From contig CP129489.1 of assembly GCA_030584065.1 (NCBI GenBank), positions 3,391,497 to 3,455,496 of the forward strand: a stretch of 64,000 bases of DNA, read 5' to 3'. The notes under the pieces are model-generated. The model did no database searches. It had not been told where the DNA came from and was given only the letters and a program-made list of their open reading frames with translations. Made by a program: the position numbers and the translations under genes. Below are positions 25,574 to 35,680 of this stretch, piece by piece (the first letter of the stretch is position 1; every line of letters begins with the position of its first letter). Origin of the DNA: Flavobacteriales bacterium. Its GTDB lineage: Bacteria; Bacteroidota; Bacteroidia; Flavobacteriales_F; PHOS-HE28.

Positions 25574-28500
25574 TCAGAAGAAGGCGCGCACCTGCGCGCC
25601 TCCCACGTGCACCACCGGCACCCCTTCGCTGCGGCGGCCGTTGTAGGTGAGGTCCACCTGCAGATTGCCGCTCAGGTTGCGCTGGATGCTCAGGCTCCAG
25701 GTGCCGTTCATCCCGGGTTTCAGGCCTGCCAGCAGCTCATTGCCCAGCGCACTGTTCACCTCGCCGGAGAAGCGGATGTCCACCAGATTGGCCGTGGCCA
25801 GGATGCTGCCCTTGCCTGCGGTGTTGTAGCGGAACTCCAGCCCCAGGTCCTGGATGCCCGCTTCCTCGCCGCCGAATTCCTCGCGGTTGCGCTTGGCGGT
25901 GGCCTTGTAGGCGAGCGTGGCGCGCACCGAGGTGTTCGGCTGCCAGGTTACACGGGGGCGCACCCCCTCCTGGGCGATGGCCCACGTGCGGCCGCTGAGC
26001 AAGTCGCTGGCATTGCCCACGCGGCCGCGCTCGCCCTCCACGTCGATGGACCAATGGCGCGTGATGTTCAAGCGGGCACGCACCGTGTTGAATTCCCGTG
26101 ACCGTGACTCGTAGCCGTTGAGCAGCAGGTTGCGCGAGCGGTCGTTCTGCCAGGTGTGATCGACGCTCCAGACCCGGCTCGTGCGGTCGTAGTACAGCGT
26201 GTTGCGGGTGGAGCCGGCGTAGCTGGTGAGGTTCGTATCGGCACGCTCCGGGGCCAGCGGGTCAAGCACCTTCCAAGGGTCGGTGGTGGAGGAGCGGCGG
26301 TCAACCCGCATGGAGGCCAGGTTGGAGAACCGGCCGATGAAGCCGCGCAGCCCGCCGGCATCCGCCCATCGCACGCCGGGCCGCAGGTCTAGTGCTGCGC
26401 TCGTCTGGTTGCTGTAGTTGCGCACATAGGTGTTGCCCGGAACGAATACGCGCAGGTAGTCGGCCTCGTATCCGAAGTTGGCCTGCTCGAATTCGTTGAG
26501 CTCCTTGATGCCGTTGCCGTTGTAATCGTTCCAGATGTAGAGGCCCTGGCCGGCTGGCACCTGTACATAGATGTATTCGCGCCGCTGCTCCAGGCCGGAG
26601 CCGAACTCGTTGAAGATGTCGATCACCGCCGCGCCCTTCCAGAGCGTGAGGTCGTAATCCACACGGGCCAGGTAGGTATCCTGCGGCTTCGCGGCGGTGA
26701 GGGCGCTGTCCAGCACGCGCAGGCTGCGGTAGGTGGCCGTGGCCGCGAACCGGTTGCGGGGGTTCCGTGCCAGGTCGATGCTGAAGGCGTAGGCATTGGC
26801 GATGGTGCTGGCGGTCAGTGCTCCATCGCGCAGGGCGCGGTCCGTGCGCTGGCCGGCGGAGGCGCGCCACTTGTTCACCGCCGAGTCGGGGCTCTGGATG
26901 AAGGCCTCGATGTCCTCGAATGCATAGGACCCCGGCTGGAGCCCCTGCACGCTGTCGAGCCGGAAGAGGTTGCGCTCGTTCTCGCTCATCACTCCGACTG
27001 AGAAGGGCTTCAGCCGGTAGCGTGCGCGCCCCTTGTTCCGCAGGAAGTCGCTTTCCCGAGCGGCATCGGCCTGCAGCCAGCTGGCGGTCCCGGTGAGCTC
27101 GAAGCGCCCTAGGCGCAGGTCGCTGGCAAGGTCCTGCTTCCAACCGGTGTAGCGGTCGCGGACCAGGAACGTTCCCAGGCCGTAGAGCACCTTGCCCAAG
27201 CGCCTTCCGGTGAGGCCGACACTGGCGCTCGCCAGCACCTGCTCCTCGGCGAGGTCGAGTCCGATGGCATTCCAATTGCGCTCGAACTCCACGGCGCGGT
27301 AGCGCTCCACGAACCGGAAATGACGGCTGATCGCTTCGGCTTCGGCGCCCAGCAGCAGGTGCAGCGAGGTGTCCTTTGCGCTCAGGGGCACGGCGTGCGC
27401 GCCGCGCGCCAGCAGCCCGTATCCCTGGTCGTCCGCGCCGTCGGCACTGCTGAAGGTGTTGGCGTCGAGCCGGCTGAAGGCGCCCTCCACAGTGGCCGTG
27501 GAGCGCGGTGCGAAGCGGTGGTCCACGCCGAGCGTGATGAGCTGCTGGGCGCGCGGCGCCACGAGCAGCCGCAATGGGGCGAATTCCCCGCGCCGTATCA
27601 CGGTGCCACCGATGGTGTCCGGGCCCACCCAGCGGAACACGCGGCCGTTCGGGGTGAATTCCTGAAGCACGTAGTCGCCGCTCCCGGCGCCCACCTGGGT
27701 GAAGACGACGCGAAAGAGCGCAGCGGCCGGGTCGGTGCTGTAGACATACACGGGGGAGTACCCAAGGGAGTCCGTGCGCCTGTATAGGACCTGGTCGGAA
27801 ACGAACCCCGTGCTGTCTGCCCCGTCGATGGCGGCGGCCAACGGGTCATCGCCGGCCGACCGCAGCACCTCGCGCTCTGCCTCCCCGACCTCCTGCTGCA
27901 GCGGTTGGTTCCGATGGTCCTGCTCGCTGTAGGCGTGCAGGCGGAGCACGCTGCGGCCCATATCCACGGTATGGTCGAGCCGCACGAGCGATCGGGCATA
28001 GTTCTTATCAGAGTACTGGAATTCCACGACGATGCGCCGGTCCTTGGTCACCAGCTGCCGTGCGGTGAAGGTCACCTCCGCGGTATTGTAGTCGATGACG
28101 TAGTCATTCTCCTGCCCGCGGGCCATGATCTGCCCGTCGATGAACACGCGCTCGCTGCCGGAGAGCACGATGATCACCGAGCCCGCCTCGTTGCCTCGCA
28201 GCCGGTAGGGCCCCTGCACCCCCTCGATGCCTTGGATCACGTTCCGCGCGAACTTGCCTTTACTGATTGCGGCGCTCACCCCCGTGGCCATCCGCGCCCG
28301 CCCCGCATCGGTGCGGAGGTCGTAGCTGAGCCCTTTGGCCTTCTTCAGGTATGTGAGGAAGTGGCTCGTCGGGCGCTGCAGCACGAAGTCGCCGGCGATG
28401 AGCTCCCACTTGTTCCCCGGGCCGCGCGCATTCTCCTCGAAGAGCTTGATGAAGACCTGGTCGAAATCCTGGAGCTCGGCCGTATTGCCGCCCGCCTGCA

Positions 28501-29062
28501 CGGGGATGTTGTTGTCGGTGACGCTGGCCGCCACGCCGATGCGGTCGCTGATGCGGCCCCCCAGTTGCAGGTTGAGCGTCGAATTGACGGAGAGGTCCTG
28601 GTTGTTTCCGAAGAGCACGCCACGGGAGATGCTCCCGCTGCGCTCCAGCCCGCGCAGGCCCATGAGGTCGTTCTCCTGCTTGGGCGGCACGTACTTGAAG
28701 GGGTCGGGCCGGTCGGTGCGCTCGCCGATCCGGCTGGGGTCCTTGTGCTGCAATCGCCCGCCGAGCAGCAGCGGCATCACCCTGTACCGTGCCAGCACCG
28801 AATCCGGCGCTCCGGCCCAGATCACCAGCCCTTCGTAGGGCCGCAGGTCATACTGCTGCTCCGGCACCGGCAGGCTGTCGGCAAAGAGCGTCAGGCTGCC
28901 AGGCACGATGCTGAGTGTGTCGATGCGCAGCGTGTCGCCCTGTGCTTTCACCCAGCGCTGCCTCAGGTTCGACCCTGTTTGGGCCGTGGCGTGCCAGGCG
29001 AGGCAGCACAAGGCAGCGACGAGGGCGAGCCTCGGCCGCAGCGCGCCTATCAAGCGCCCCAT
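25574..29062 (-). CDS. Large outer-membrane beta-barrel protein of unknown function
   Basis: About 1162 residues. The signal peptide (GRLIGALRPRLALVAALCCLAWHATAQ, quoted in parts: LALVAALCCLAWHATAQ) precedes an N-terminal domain with SERVFIDGQIMARGQENDYV and then alternating aromatic/polar strands to the end, which finishes in VRAFF with a terminal aromatic as in barrel proteins. The motif GLYIWNDYNGNGIKELNEFE recurs in very large Bacteroidota outer-membrane proteins. It is shorter than the T9SS translocon SprA (~2400 residues) and cannot be called SprA. The chosen ATG gives a proper signal peptide; the frame is open upstream. Confidence 0.75.
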   Translation of the reverse strand: MGRLIGALRPRLALVAALCCLAWHATAQTGSNLRQRWVKAQGDTLRIDTLSIVPGSLTLFADSLPVPEQQYDLRPYEGLVIWAGAPDSVLARYRVMPLLLGGRLQHKDPSRIGERTDRPDPFKYVPPKQENDLMGLRGLERSGSISRGVLFGNNQDLSVNSTLNLQLGGRISDRIGVAASVTDNNIPVQAGGNTAELQDFDQVFIKLFEENARGPGNKWELIAGDFVLQRPTSHFLTYLKKAKGLSYDLRTDAGRARMATGVSAAISKGKFARNVIQGIEGVQGPYRLRGNEAGSVIIVLSGSERVFIDGQIMARGQENDYVIDYNTAEVTFTARQLVTKDRRIVVEFQYSDKNYARSLVRLDHTVDMGRSVLRLHAYSEQDHRNQPLQQEVGEAEREVLRSAGDDPLAAAIDGADSTGFVSDQVLYRRTDSLGYSPVYVYSTDPAAALFRVVFTQVGAGSGDYVLQEFTPNGRVFRWVGPDTIGGTVIRRGEFAPLRLLVAPRAQQLITLGVDHRFAPRSTATVEGAFSRLDANTFSSADGADDQGYGLLARGAHAVPLSAKDTSLHLLLGAEAEAISRHFRFVERYRAVEFERNWNAIGLDLAEEQVLASASVGLTGRRLGKVLYGLGTFLVRDRYTGWKQDLASDLRLGRFELTGTASWLQADAARESDFLRNKGRARYRLKPFSVGVMSENERNLFRLDSVQGLQPGSYAFEDIEAFIQSPDSAVNKWRASAGQRTDRALRDGALTASTIANAYAFSIDLARNPRNRFAATATYRSLRVLDSALTAAKPQDTYLARVDYDLTLWKGAAVIDIFNEFGSGLEQRREYIYVQVPAGQGLYIWNDYNGNGIKELNEFEQANFGYEADYLRVFVPGNTYVRNYSNQTSAALDLRPGVRWADAGGLRGFIGRFSNLASMRVDRRSSTTDPWKVLDPLAPERADTNLTSYAGSTRNTLYYDRTSRVWSVDHTWQNDRSRNLLLNGYESRSREFNTVRARLNITRHWSIDVEGERGRVGNASDLLSGRTWAIAQEGVRPRVTWQPNTSVRATLAYKATAKRNREEFGGEEAGIQDLGLEFRYNTAGKGSILATANLVDIRFSGEVNSALGNELLAGLKPGMNGTWSLSIQRNLSGNLQVDLTYNGRRSEGVPVVHVGGAQVRAFF

Positions 29063-29226
29063 GGTGCCATCACTTCCAACGCGCTGTTCCATCGCTGCCC
29101 GCGAAAAGTACCCGTTGCCGCGGCCCGCAGCCACGCGGAGCCGATCACCATGACCCTGTTGATGCTCAAGCGGAGCCATCGCTGGCCGGCCGGATGCGCG
29201 CCGATAGATTTACCGGCCATAGCCAG

Positions 29227-30930
29227 ATGATGTCGCGCATCCGAACCGGAATCGCATGGGTCGTGGGGCTCTTCTTCCTCGGTTGCGGCGGGGGCGTGGA
29301 ATCCCGTGAACGCATTTCACCGTCGGGGAAGTATTACGGCGGCATCTTCAGTGCCAACGAGACCGAGGAGCCGATGAGCCTCTTCCCGTTGAGCCTCACG
29401 CAGGCGGCAGCGCACCGCGTGGGCGCCCAGATCTTCGAGGGACTTGTCCGGCTCGACCACCAGGATCTCACCGTGCAGCCTGCGCTGGCCGAGGAATGGA
29501 CGGCGGATGCCACCGGGATGGAGTACACCTTTCGCCTTCGCGAGGGCGTCCGGTTCCACGACGATGCCTGCTTTCCGGACGGCCGAGGAAGGGAGCTGAC
29601 GGCTGCCGATGCGGTCCACTGCCTGACCATGGTCTGCACCAACGTTCCGGAGAACCAGATGTTCTGGCTGTTCCAGGACCACGTGGCAGGCGCCAACGCC
29701 CACTTCGCATCGGGGGCGACGGCCGATGGGGGCGTGGAGGGCATCCAGGCACTGGACGACCGCACGCTCCGCATCAGGCTCACGGCGCCGTGGCCCGGGT
29801 TCCTCCAAGCGCTGGCGCATCAAGGCTGCTGGATCTATCCGCGCGAGGCGCGCTTGAAGTATGGGGAGGAGGTGACCTGGCACCCGGTCGGGACGGGCCC
29901 GTTCCGTGTGCGCTCCTTCGACCGTGGCGCCATGCTCGTGCTGGAGCGGTGGCAAGACTATTGGGGCCGGGATGCCGATGGCGCCCCGCTGCCCTACCTG
30001 GATGGTGTCCGCTACACCTTCATCCCGGATAAGGGGAAGGAGCTGGATGCGTTCCTCAAGGGCTCCCTCACCGGCGTTTACGAGCTTCCGGTTGAGCGCA
30101 CCGATGCGCTGAACGGGGGAGGGGACTACCTCGTTCAGAGCAGCCCTTCGCTATCCATCCAGTTCTACGGGTTCAACCTCCGCAAGCCGCCCTTCAACGA
30201 TGTCCGCGTGCGCCGGGCCTTCGCCATGGCCATCGACCGCCAGTTCCTGGTGGACAGCGTGCTGGATGGCCTGGCCGTCGTGCCCGAGCACGGTGTGGTG
30301 GCCCCCGGCCTGCCCGGTTATCCGTATGCGTCGGTGCCTGGAGTGGCCCACGACCCGGATGCGGCGCGCCAGCTGCTTGCCGAAGCGGGGTTCCCGCAGG
30401 GCCGTGGCCTCCCGCCCGTGCACCTGCAGGTGAACAACAACGGCTTCGGCTACGTGAAGGTGGCTGAGGCCGTGCAGGCGATGCTGGAACGCGAGCTCGG
30501 CGCAAGGGTCGTCTCGTCCGTGCTGCCCGCACAGCAGCATTTCGCGCGCATTGCGAGCGGCGAACCGCTTTTCTGGCGCGAGGGGTGGATCGCCGACCAT
30601 CCCGACCCCGCGAACTTCCTCGCGCTCTTCTATGGGCGCAATGCGCCGGCGGATACCGCCCAGCAATCGTTCCTGAACAGCACGCGCTACCGCGATGCCC
30701 GATTCGACTCGCTCTTCGCGCGGGCCGAGCGGACGACGGATCCGGATGCGCGCCTGGCGTTGCTCGCTCAAGCCGAGGCGCGGTTGATGGAGGAAATGGT
30801 GGTGATGCCCCTCTACCACGAACGGGCCATACGCCTGCTCCAGCCTTGGGTGCGCGACCTGCCGATCAATGGCATGGAGTACCGCGATCTGCGTGCGGTC
30901 TGGTTCGCGCCCCGCAAGGAAGGCGCCTAA
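29227..30930 (+). CDS. ABC-transporter peptide-binding lipoprotein (extracellular solute-binding family 5)
   Basis: A 567-residue protein with a lipobox ending at Cys20 (VGLFFLGC). The family 5 pattern is clear: AAAHRVGAQIFEGLVRLDHQ, LTVQPALAEEWTADATGMEY, TFRLREGVRFHDD, HPVGTGPFRVRSFDRG, FYGFNLRKPPFNDVRVRRAF-type segment and HPDPANFLALFYGRN. These proteins bind oligopeptides or nickel-type ligands for Dpp/Opp importers. No permease or ATPase gene is nearby, so the ligand and transporter are unknown. Two adjacent ATGs are possible starts. The 3' end overlaps the next, convergent gene by four bases. Confidence 0.9.
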   Translation: MMSRIRTGIAWVVGLFFLGCGGGVESRERISPSGKYYGGIFSANETEEPMSLFPLSLTQAAAHRVGAQIFEGLVRLDHQDLTVQPALAEEWTADATGMEYTFRLREGVRFHDDACFPDGRGRELTAADAVHCLTMVCTNVPENQMFWLFQDHVAGANAHFASGATADGGVEGIQALDDRTLRIRLTAPWPGFLQALAHQGCWIYPREARLKYGEEVTWHPVGTGPFRVRSFDRGAMLVLERWQDYWGRDADGAPLPYLDGVRYTFIPDKGKELDAFLKGSLTGVYELPVERTDALNGGGDYLVQSSPSLSIQFYGFNLRKPPFNDVRVRRAFAMAIDRQFLVDSVLDGLAVVPEHGVVAPGLPGYPYASVPGVAHDPDAARQLLAEAGFPQGRGLPPVHLQVNNNGFGYVKVAEAVQAMLERELGARVVSSVLPAQQHFARIASGEPLFWREGWIADHPDPANFLALFYGRNAPADTAQQSFLNSTRYRDARFDSLFARAERTTDPDARLALLAQAEARLMEEMVVMPLYHERAIRLLQPWVRDLPINGMEYRDLRAVWFAPRKEGA

Positions 30931-31646
30931 GCCGCAGGACGGAGGGCCTCGAAGAGCAGTTGCTTCGCCACCGGCATGTAGGTCTCGATGCGCGGGAGCG
31001 GCAGGTCCGTCTCGAACGCGAATACCGCCGGGTTCGGGAGCTCCCGATGATGGCGCAGCAGCTCCCCCTTGATCCGTTCGTAGGTGGTGGCGATGCCCAC
31101 GGCGAAGCTCGTGACATAACGGGTGCGCACCGCGGGAGGGGGCTTCGGGCCAGGTGCAGGGGAGACCATGGGCAATTCGAAGAGGTAGGCCCGTGCATCG
31201 CCCCCCATGCGCAGCAGCAGCCATCCCGCCTGCGGGTTCAAGGGAAGCAGGCCTACCGGGCTGAACCGGATGGCCTGCACCACGTCGCCGCGGAGGGCCA
31301 TGCCCTCGGCCAGCGCATGGCGCAGCCGCGGTATGGCCATGGCGATGACCTCATCCACCACATCAAGCCAGGGGTCCTGCGGGGGGGGCGTGTGCACGGC
31401 CTGGCCGGTGGCGGGATCGAAGCCCGTGAGCTCTCCGCCGAGCGCGCGGCGCAGCGCCTGCTTCTCGCGGCGCAGCCGCAGCAGTTCCATCAATCGCGCG
31501 TCCAGGTCCTGCAGGTAGGGATAGAGCTTGCGCTCGGCGAACCGCCCGGTGATGGCCTGCAGGTAGGCCAGCAAGCGATACTCCTTCAGCTCGGCATCGA
31601 GTGCCGGACTGTAGGCCCAATCCGGCGGAAGTGCGGCGTTGACCAT
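30927..31646 (-). CDS. Conserved hypothetical protein (239 residues)
   Basis: A soluble 239-residue protein without signal peptide. The N-terminal half is helical (YRLLAYLQAITGRFAERKLY, YLQDLDARLMELLRLRREKQ); the C-terminal half has strand-like segments (GWLLLRMGGDARAYLFELPM, RYVTSFAVGIATTYERIKGE, NPAVFAFETDLPLPRIETYM). I do not recognise a catalytic motif. The end VAKQLLFEALRPAA is helical. Base composition matches its neighbours. It is transcribed towards the peptide-binding lipoprotein gene and overlaps its stop. Function unknown. Confidence 0.65.
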   Translation of the reverse strand: MVNAALPPDWAYSPALDAELKEYRLLAYLQAITGRFAERKLYPYLQDLDARLMELLRLRREKQALRRALGGELTGFDPATGQAVHTPPPQDPWLDVVDEVIAMAIPRLRHALAEGMALRGDVVQAIRFSPVGLLPLNPQAGWLLLRMGGDARAYLFELPMVSPAPGPKPPPAVRTRYVTSFAVGIATTYERIKGELLRHHRELPNPAVFAFETDLPLPRIETYMPVAKQLLFEALRPAA

Positions 31647-31755
31647 GTGGCGCGATCGGCTGCTGTTGCAACGCGGTGTTCAAAAATAATGTTGCCTGCG
31701 GCGCCTGATGGGCGCTGGACCGGGCACCTTTGGTGTCGACAAAGCCCGAACCGTC

Positions 31756-32733
31756 ATGAACCGACCGATCCTCCTGCGCACCGCGTTTCCCTTGGTGATC
31801 GCCACGGCGCTTGCCGCTTGTGTGCCCAGCCGCAAGTATGAGGAGGAGAAGGCCCGCTCCCGGTCGCTGCAGGCGGAGACGGAGGCGGCCATGGCGAAGG
31901 CCCGCGATGCGGAGACCGCGCTCACCGAGGTGCGCGGCGCCAATGAGGAAATGAAGCGCCGCATGGCCCGGCTGGAGCAGGATACCGCCGTGATGGGCAA
32001 CAGCCTGCGCACGATGACCGTGCAGTACGACAAGATCAACGCGCTCAACAACGAGCTGCTCGAGAAGTACAACAAGCTGCTCGCCGGGAGCGGCAGCGAG
32101 AACCGCAAGCTGCTCTCCGACCTGGAGGCCCTTCGCCTTGACCTGATGAACAGGGAGGACTCCGTCTCGGCCCTTGCCAAGCGCATCGGCGACAAGGAGG
32201 CCGCCTTGGCCGCCCGTGAGGCCGAGCTCGCCGCGCTGCAGGCCGAACTGGCCTCGAAGGATGCGGCGATGAAGGCGCTGAAGGAGCGCGTGAGCACCGC
32301 GCTCACCGGCTTCGAGGGCAAGGGCCTCACCGTGGAGCAGCGGAACGGCCGGGTGTACGTGAGCATGGAGAACAAGCTGCTCTTCCCCAGCGGGAGCTAC
32401 GCCATCGACGCCAAGGGCCGCGACCTCATCGTGAAGCTGGCCAAGGCCATTGAAGGGGAGAAGGACCTGAACGTGCTGGTGGAAGGGCACACCGACACCG
32501 ACAAGGTGCAGGGCGGAGGAGCGCTCAAGGACAATTGGGACCTGAGCGTCATGCGCGCCACCACCGTGGTGCGCATCATGCAGGAGAGCAGCAAGCTCGA
32601 TCCGGTGCGGGTGACCGCTGCGGGTCGCGGTGAATTCGTCCCGGTCGATCCGGCCGACAAGGCGAAGAACAGGCGCATCGAGATCATCCTCGCGCCCGAC
32701 CTCAAGGAGCTGATGAAGCTCGTGAATGACTGA
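31756..32733 (+). CDS. OmpA-family lipoprotein with coiled-coil spacer
   Basis: About 325 residues. A lipobox ends at Cys22 (VIATALAAC). The central region (residues ~30-190) is a long Ala/Glu/Lys coiled coil, and the C-terminal OmpA domain includes LLFPSGSYAIDAKGRDLI, VLVEGHTDTDKV, LSVMRATTVVRIM and NRRIEIILAPD, with the Asp and Arg that bind diaminopimelate of peptidoglycan. It probably tethers the outer membrane to the cell wall. A start at the ATG before NRPILL is chosen because it gives the signal peptide. Confidence 0.9.
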   Translation: MNRPILLRTAFPLVIATALAACVPSRKYEEEKARSRSLQAETEAAMAKARDAETALTEVRGANEEMKRRMARLEQDTAVMGNSLRTMTVQYDKINALNNELLEKYNKLLAGSGSENRKLLSDLEALRLDLMNREDSVSALAKRIGDKEAALAAREAELAALQAELASKDAAMKALKERVSTALTGFEGKGLTVEQRNGRVYVSMENKLLFPSGSYAIDAKGRDLIVKLAKAIEGEKDLNVLVEGHTDTDKVQGGGALKDNWDLSVMRATTVVRIMQESSKLDPVRVTAAGRGEFVPVDPADKAKNRRIEIILAPDLKELMKLVND

Positions 32734-32739
32734 GGCCGA

Positions 32740-33150
32740 CTAGGCCAGAGAGGCCTCGGACACGCCCTCCGACAGCCAGTGCCGTGCATCGCCCTCGTCG
32801 ATGAAGACGGCCGTTGCATTCTCACGCGGGTGGTAGCGGAAGTAGATGCCGGCCAGGCGTTCGTTGAAGGTGCTCTGCGCGGCAAGCGCCAGCCGTCGGG
32901 CCTGGCCGCAACCGCCGTTCAGCGCATGATGATCCACTCCCATGATGCCGAGGTCGAAATCCACCTCGGGAGGGAGGACCATGAGGATGTCTGCTGCTTC
33001 AGCAGCACAGAGGCTCTGCTTGGCGCGCACGACCTCAGCCAATCCCTCCGCATCCAACTTCACATCCGGCTTGAATCGCACTTCCACCAGGCCGACAGCC
33101 GTGCGTTCCAGCGTGGCTGTCCGGGTTTCGATGAGGCGGGGATGCAGCAT
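32740..33150 (-). CDS. STAS/SpoIIAA-like hypothetical protein (DUF7793-type)
   Basis: A 136-residue soluble protein with alternating strands and helices: GLVEVRFKPDVKLDAEGLAE, AADILMVLPPEVDFDLGI, STFNERLAGIYFRYHPRENA, and a C-terminal VFIDEGDARHWLSEG. The strand-helix order and the final FxDExxAxxWL motif resemble the small SpoIIAA/STAS-like (DUF7793) proteins common in Bacteroidota. A GTG two codons upstream is an alternative start. It is convergent with the OmpA gene. Exact function unknown. Confidence 0.6.
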   Translation of the reverse strand: MLHPRLIETRTATLERTAVGLVEVRFKPDVKLDAEGLAEVVRAKQSLCAAEAADILMVLPPEVDFDLGIMGVDHHALNGGCGQARRLALAAQSTFNERLAGIYFRYHPRENATAVFIDEGDARHWLSEGVSEASLA

Positions 33151-33280
33151 GTTCACCGCGCAAAGGTCGATGTTATGCGCGCATACCTGTCACGATGATG
33201 CAACGGATGGTTGGGGCAGGTGGGCAACGGAGCAACGCAGGTGGCCGTCTTCCTGAAGCCAACCCGTTCAACGCCCCCCC

Positions 33281-35458
33281 ATGAAGCGAGCCCTACCCGC
33301 TGTCCTTTTCTTCTGCCACGCACTGCTGGCAGATGCCCAAGGGGGCTTGAACATCTTCCTCAACGTGCAGCATGCCACCTGCGGCAGCGCAACCGGCGGC
33401 ATCACGGGATCGGCATGGGGCGGCGTGCCGCCCTATACCTACGTGTGGACCCCGGCCCCGCCGAGCGGTCAGGGTACCTTGGTGCTGCAGGACCTTCCCG
33501 CCGGCATGTATTCGGTGACCGTGACGGATGCGCAGGGCGCAACGGCATCCGCTGAGGCGACGGTCATCGAGACCCCGGACCTCTTCCCGCCTTTTGCGCC
33601 GGCCCAGGCGGCATGGAGCTGCGCGCCGGGCTGCAACGGGTCCTTTAATCATTACCTGCCCCTGAGCGGCGCCACCATGCCCTACACGGTCACGTTCGAC
33701 CCCCCGGGGCCGACGGGCGGCGCCAGCCCGAACGGACTCTATTTCAGCAGCCTTTGCGCCGGGGAGACGTACATGGTCACCGTCTCCGATGCCAACGGCT
33801 GCACCGGCACTGTATCGGGACTGGAGGTGGTGGGTCCCATGGATCCGGAGATCCTGAACCTGGTGGTGACCGCCAGCTGTCCCGGCGGCAGCAATGGGGC
33901 ATTCGTGGTGGAATTCACCGATGCGGACTCGATCTTCATCAACCCCAGCGGCATCCAGCAATGGTCGCAGGCGGGCAACATGCTCATGGCATCCAATCTG
34001 GCGGCCGGGTCCTACCTGGTGTATGTGAGCATCTCCTCGAACGGTGCGCCCCCGCCGGGAACAAGCAGCCCTTGGTGCACCGCCACCTTCGCGATCGAAG
34101 TCCCGGAATCCACAGAGCCGTGCGGCACCGTCTCGGGCATCGTCTACGCCGATCTTGATGGCGACTGCATGCCGGCCGGTGCCGATGTCGGTCTGCCGTT
34201 CCGGCCGCTCACCATCGATCCGGGCGGCCAGGTGCTGCTCACCGGTGCCGATGGCAGCTATGCCACGGCCCTTTTCTACGGCGCCTACGCCTTTGATGCC
34301 GCCATCGACGGCTATGCATCGTCGTGCATCACGCTGCCGGCCGCTTTCGCCCTGGATGCCGGCGCTTCCGCAGCGACGTTCGATGTGCCGATGGAGCCGC
34401 TGGAGGGGCCCGACGCACGCGCGTTCCTCAGCGCCGGCGTCCATCGGCCGGGATTCCCGGTGAGCTACCACGTGTCGGTGCAGAACGACGGCCCCTTCGC
34501 ATTCGATGCCATGACGCTCGAGCTGGCCTACGATCCGCTGCTCACCTTGGTAACCGCTGAGGGCGCTCCCTCGGTGGTTGGTCCGGGTCAGCTGAGCTGG
34601 GCCCTGCCGGGGCTGGCGCCTTTCGCCACGGCGGCATTCACCGTGGAACTGAGCGTACCGCCGACGGCGAGCCTCATCGGCACGATGGTGAATGCCACCG
34701 TGAGCGTGACGCCCGACCCCGCCGATGCGGATCCCTCGAATGACGCCTATGGCATCACGCGGACCATCGTGGGCGCCTACGACCCGAACGACAAGCTGGC
34801 CCAGACCAGCAGCCGCTTGAGCGAGGCATGGTTCTTCCTCGATGCGGATGCGCACGTGGACTTCACCATCCGTTTCCAGAACACCGGCACGGCGGAGGCC
34901 ATCAATGTGCATCTGATCGATACCATCTCCCCGCTGTTCGACCTGCTCTCCTTCGAGATGCTGGGCGCATCGCATCCCTTCACCGCCGCGCTGCTGCCCG
35001 CACGGGTGCTGCGGTTCGACTTCACGGGAATCATGCTGCCCGACAGCGCCGCCGACCCGCTGGGCAGCCAGGGCTACGCCAGCTTCCGGCTGAAGCCCAT
35101 CCCGGGCCTGGCGCCCGGAGCCGAGCTCGCCAACACGGCGGACATCTACTTCGATTTCAATGAGCCCATCCGCACGAATACCGCGGTGCTCGGCACCGAC
35201 TACACGGTTGGGCTCGCTGAGCAGGGCCTGTCGGTGCTGCTACGGCCCAATCCGGTGCGCGATGAGCTTTGGGTAGCTATGCCCCCGGGTGCGGCCTTGG
35301 CCGAGGTGGTGGCCTTGGATGGGCGCGTCGTCCTCTCGCGCAGCGTGCGGGACGCGGCGGAGCGGCTCACCGTGACCGACCTGCGACCCGGCGCATACCT
35401 GCTGCGGGTGACCACAGCCAGCGGTGCCATGGGTCAGGAGCGGTTCGTGAAGCAGTAG
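33281..35458 (+). CDS. Secreted T9SS cargo protein with SprB-like repeats, DUF7619 domain and type A sorting domain
   Basis: A 725-residue protein. Signal peptide KRALPAVLFFCHALLADAQG; then SprB-like repeats (HATCGSATGGITGSAWGGVP, YSVTVTDAQGATASAEATV, YMVTVSDANGCTGTVSGL), a carboxypeptidase-regulatory-like turn (GIVYADLDGDCMPAGADVGL), and the conserved domain found in many Flavobacteriia surface proteins (AYDPNDKLAQTSS, FTIRFQNTGTAEAINVHLID, ANTADIYFDFNEPIRTN). It ends with a type A sorting domain (VLLRPNPVRDELWVAMP, LRPGAYLLRVTTASG). Surface-exposed; partner unknown. Confidence 0.88.
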   Translation: MKRALPAVLFFCHALLADAQGGLNIFLNVQHATCGSATGGITGSAWGGVPPYTYVWTPAPPSGQGTLVLQDLPAGMYSVTVTDAQGATASAEATVIETPDLFPPFAPAQAAWSCAPGCNGSFNHYLPLSGATMPYTVTFDPPGPTGGASPNGLYFSSLCAGETYMVTVSDANGCTGTVSGLEVVGPMDPEILNLVVTASCPGGSNGAFVVEFTDADSIFINPSGIQQWSQAGNMLMASNLAAGSYLVYVSISSNGAPPPGTSSPWCTATFAIEVPESTEPCGTVSGIVYADLDGDCMPAGADVGLPFRPLTIDPGGQVLLTGADGSYATALFYGAYAFDAAIDGYASSCITLPAAFALDAGASAATFDVPMEPLEGPDARAFLSAGVHRPGFPVSYHVSVQNDGPFAFDAMTLELAYDPLLTLVTAEGAPSVVGPGQLSWALPGLAPFATAAFTVELSVPPTASLIGTMVNATVSVTPDPADADPSNDAYGITRTIVGAYDPNDKLAQTSSRLSEAWFFLDADAHVDFTIRFQNTGTAEAINVHLIDTISPLFDLLSFEMLGASHPFTAALLPARVLRFDFTGIMLPDSAADPLGSQGYASFRLKPIPGLAPGAELANTADIYFDFNEPIRTNTAVLGTDYTVGLAEQGLSVLLRPNPVRDELWVAMPPGAALAEVVALDGRVVLSRSVRDAAERLTVTDLRPGAYLLRVTTASGAMGQERFVKQ

Positions 35459-35680
35459 GGGCCCCAGCCGGCGCGATGGCGCCATGAGTCTCTCCCCGGC
35501 GGTTGGATTCGCCGAGTGGGAAGGCGCTTTGGTAGAATTCTGGGCGGTCCCGACGAATCGGGTCGATGGGGCAGCGAGTCCGGGCATTGGCCGGATGAAA
35601 GGGGGATAGGGCCCGCCGACCCCTCCGGAGAGTGGGCTTCTCGGCTGGTTCCGTGGCCTTTACACGAGGTCATGTGGTGG

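Noticed and set aside
25574-29062. Naming the large barrel SprA
   Set aside because: It is about half the length of SprA and not next to other T9SS translocon genes.
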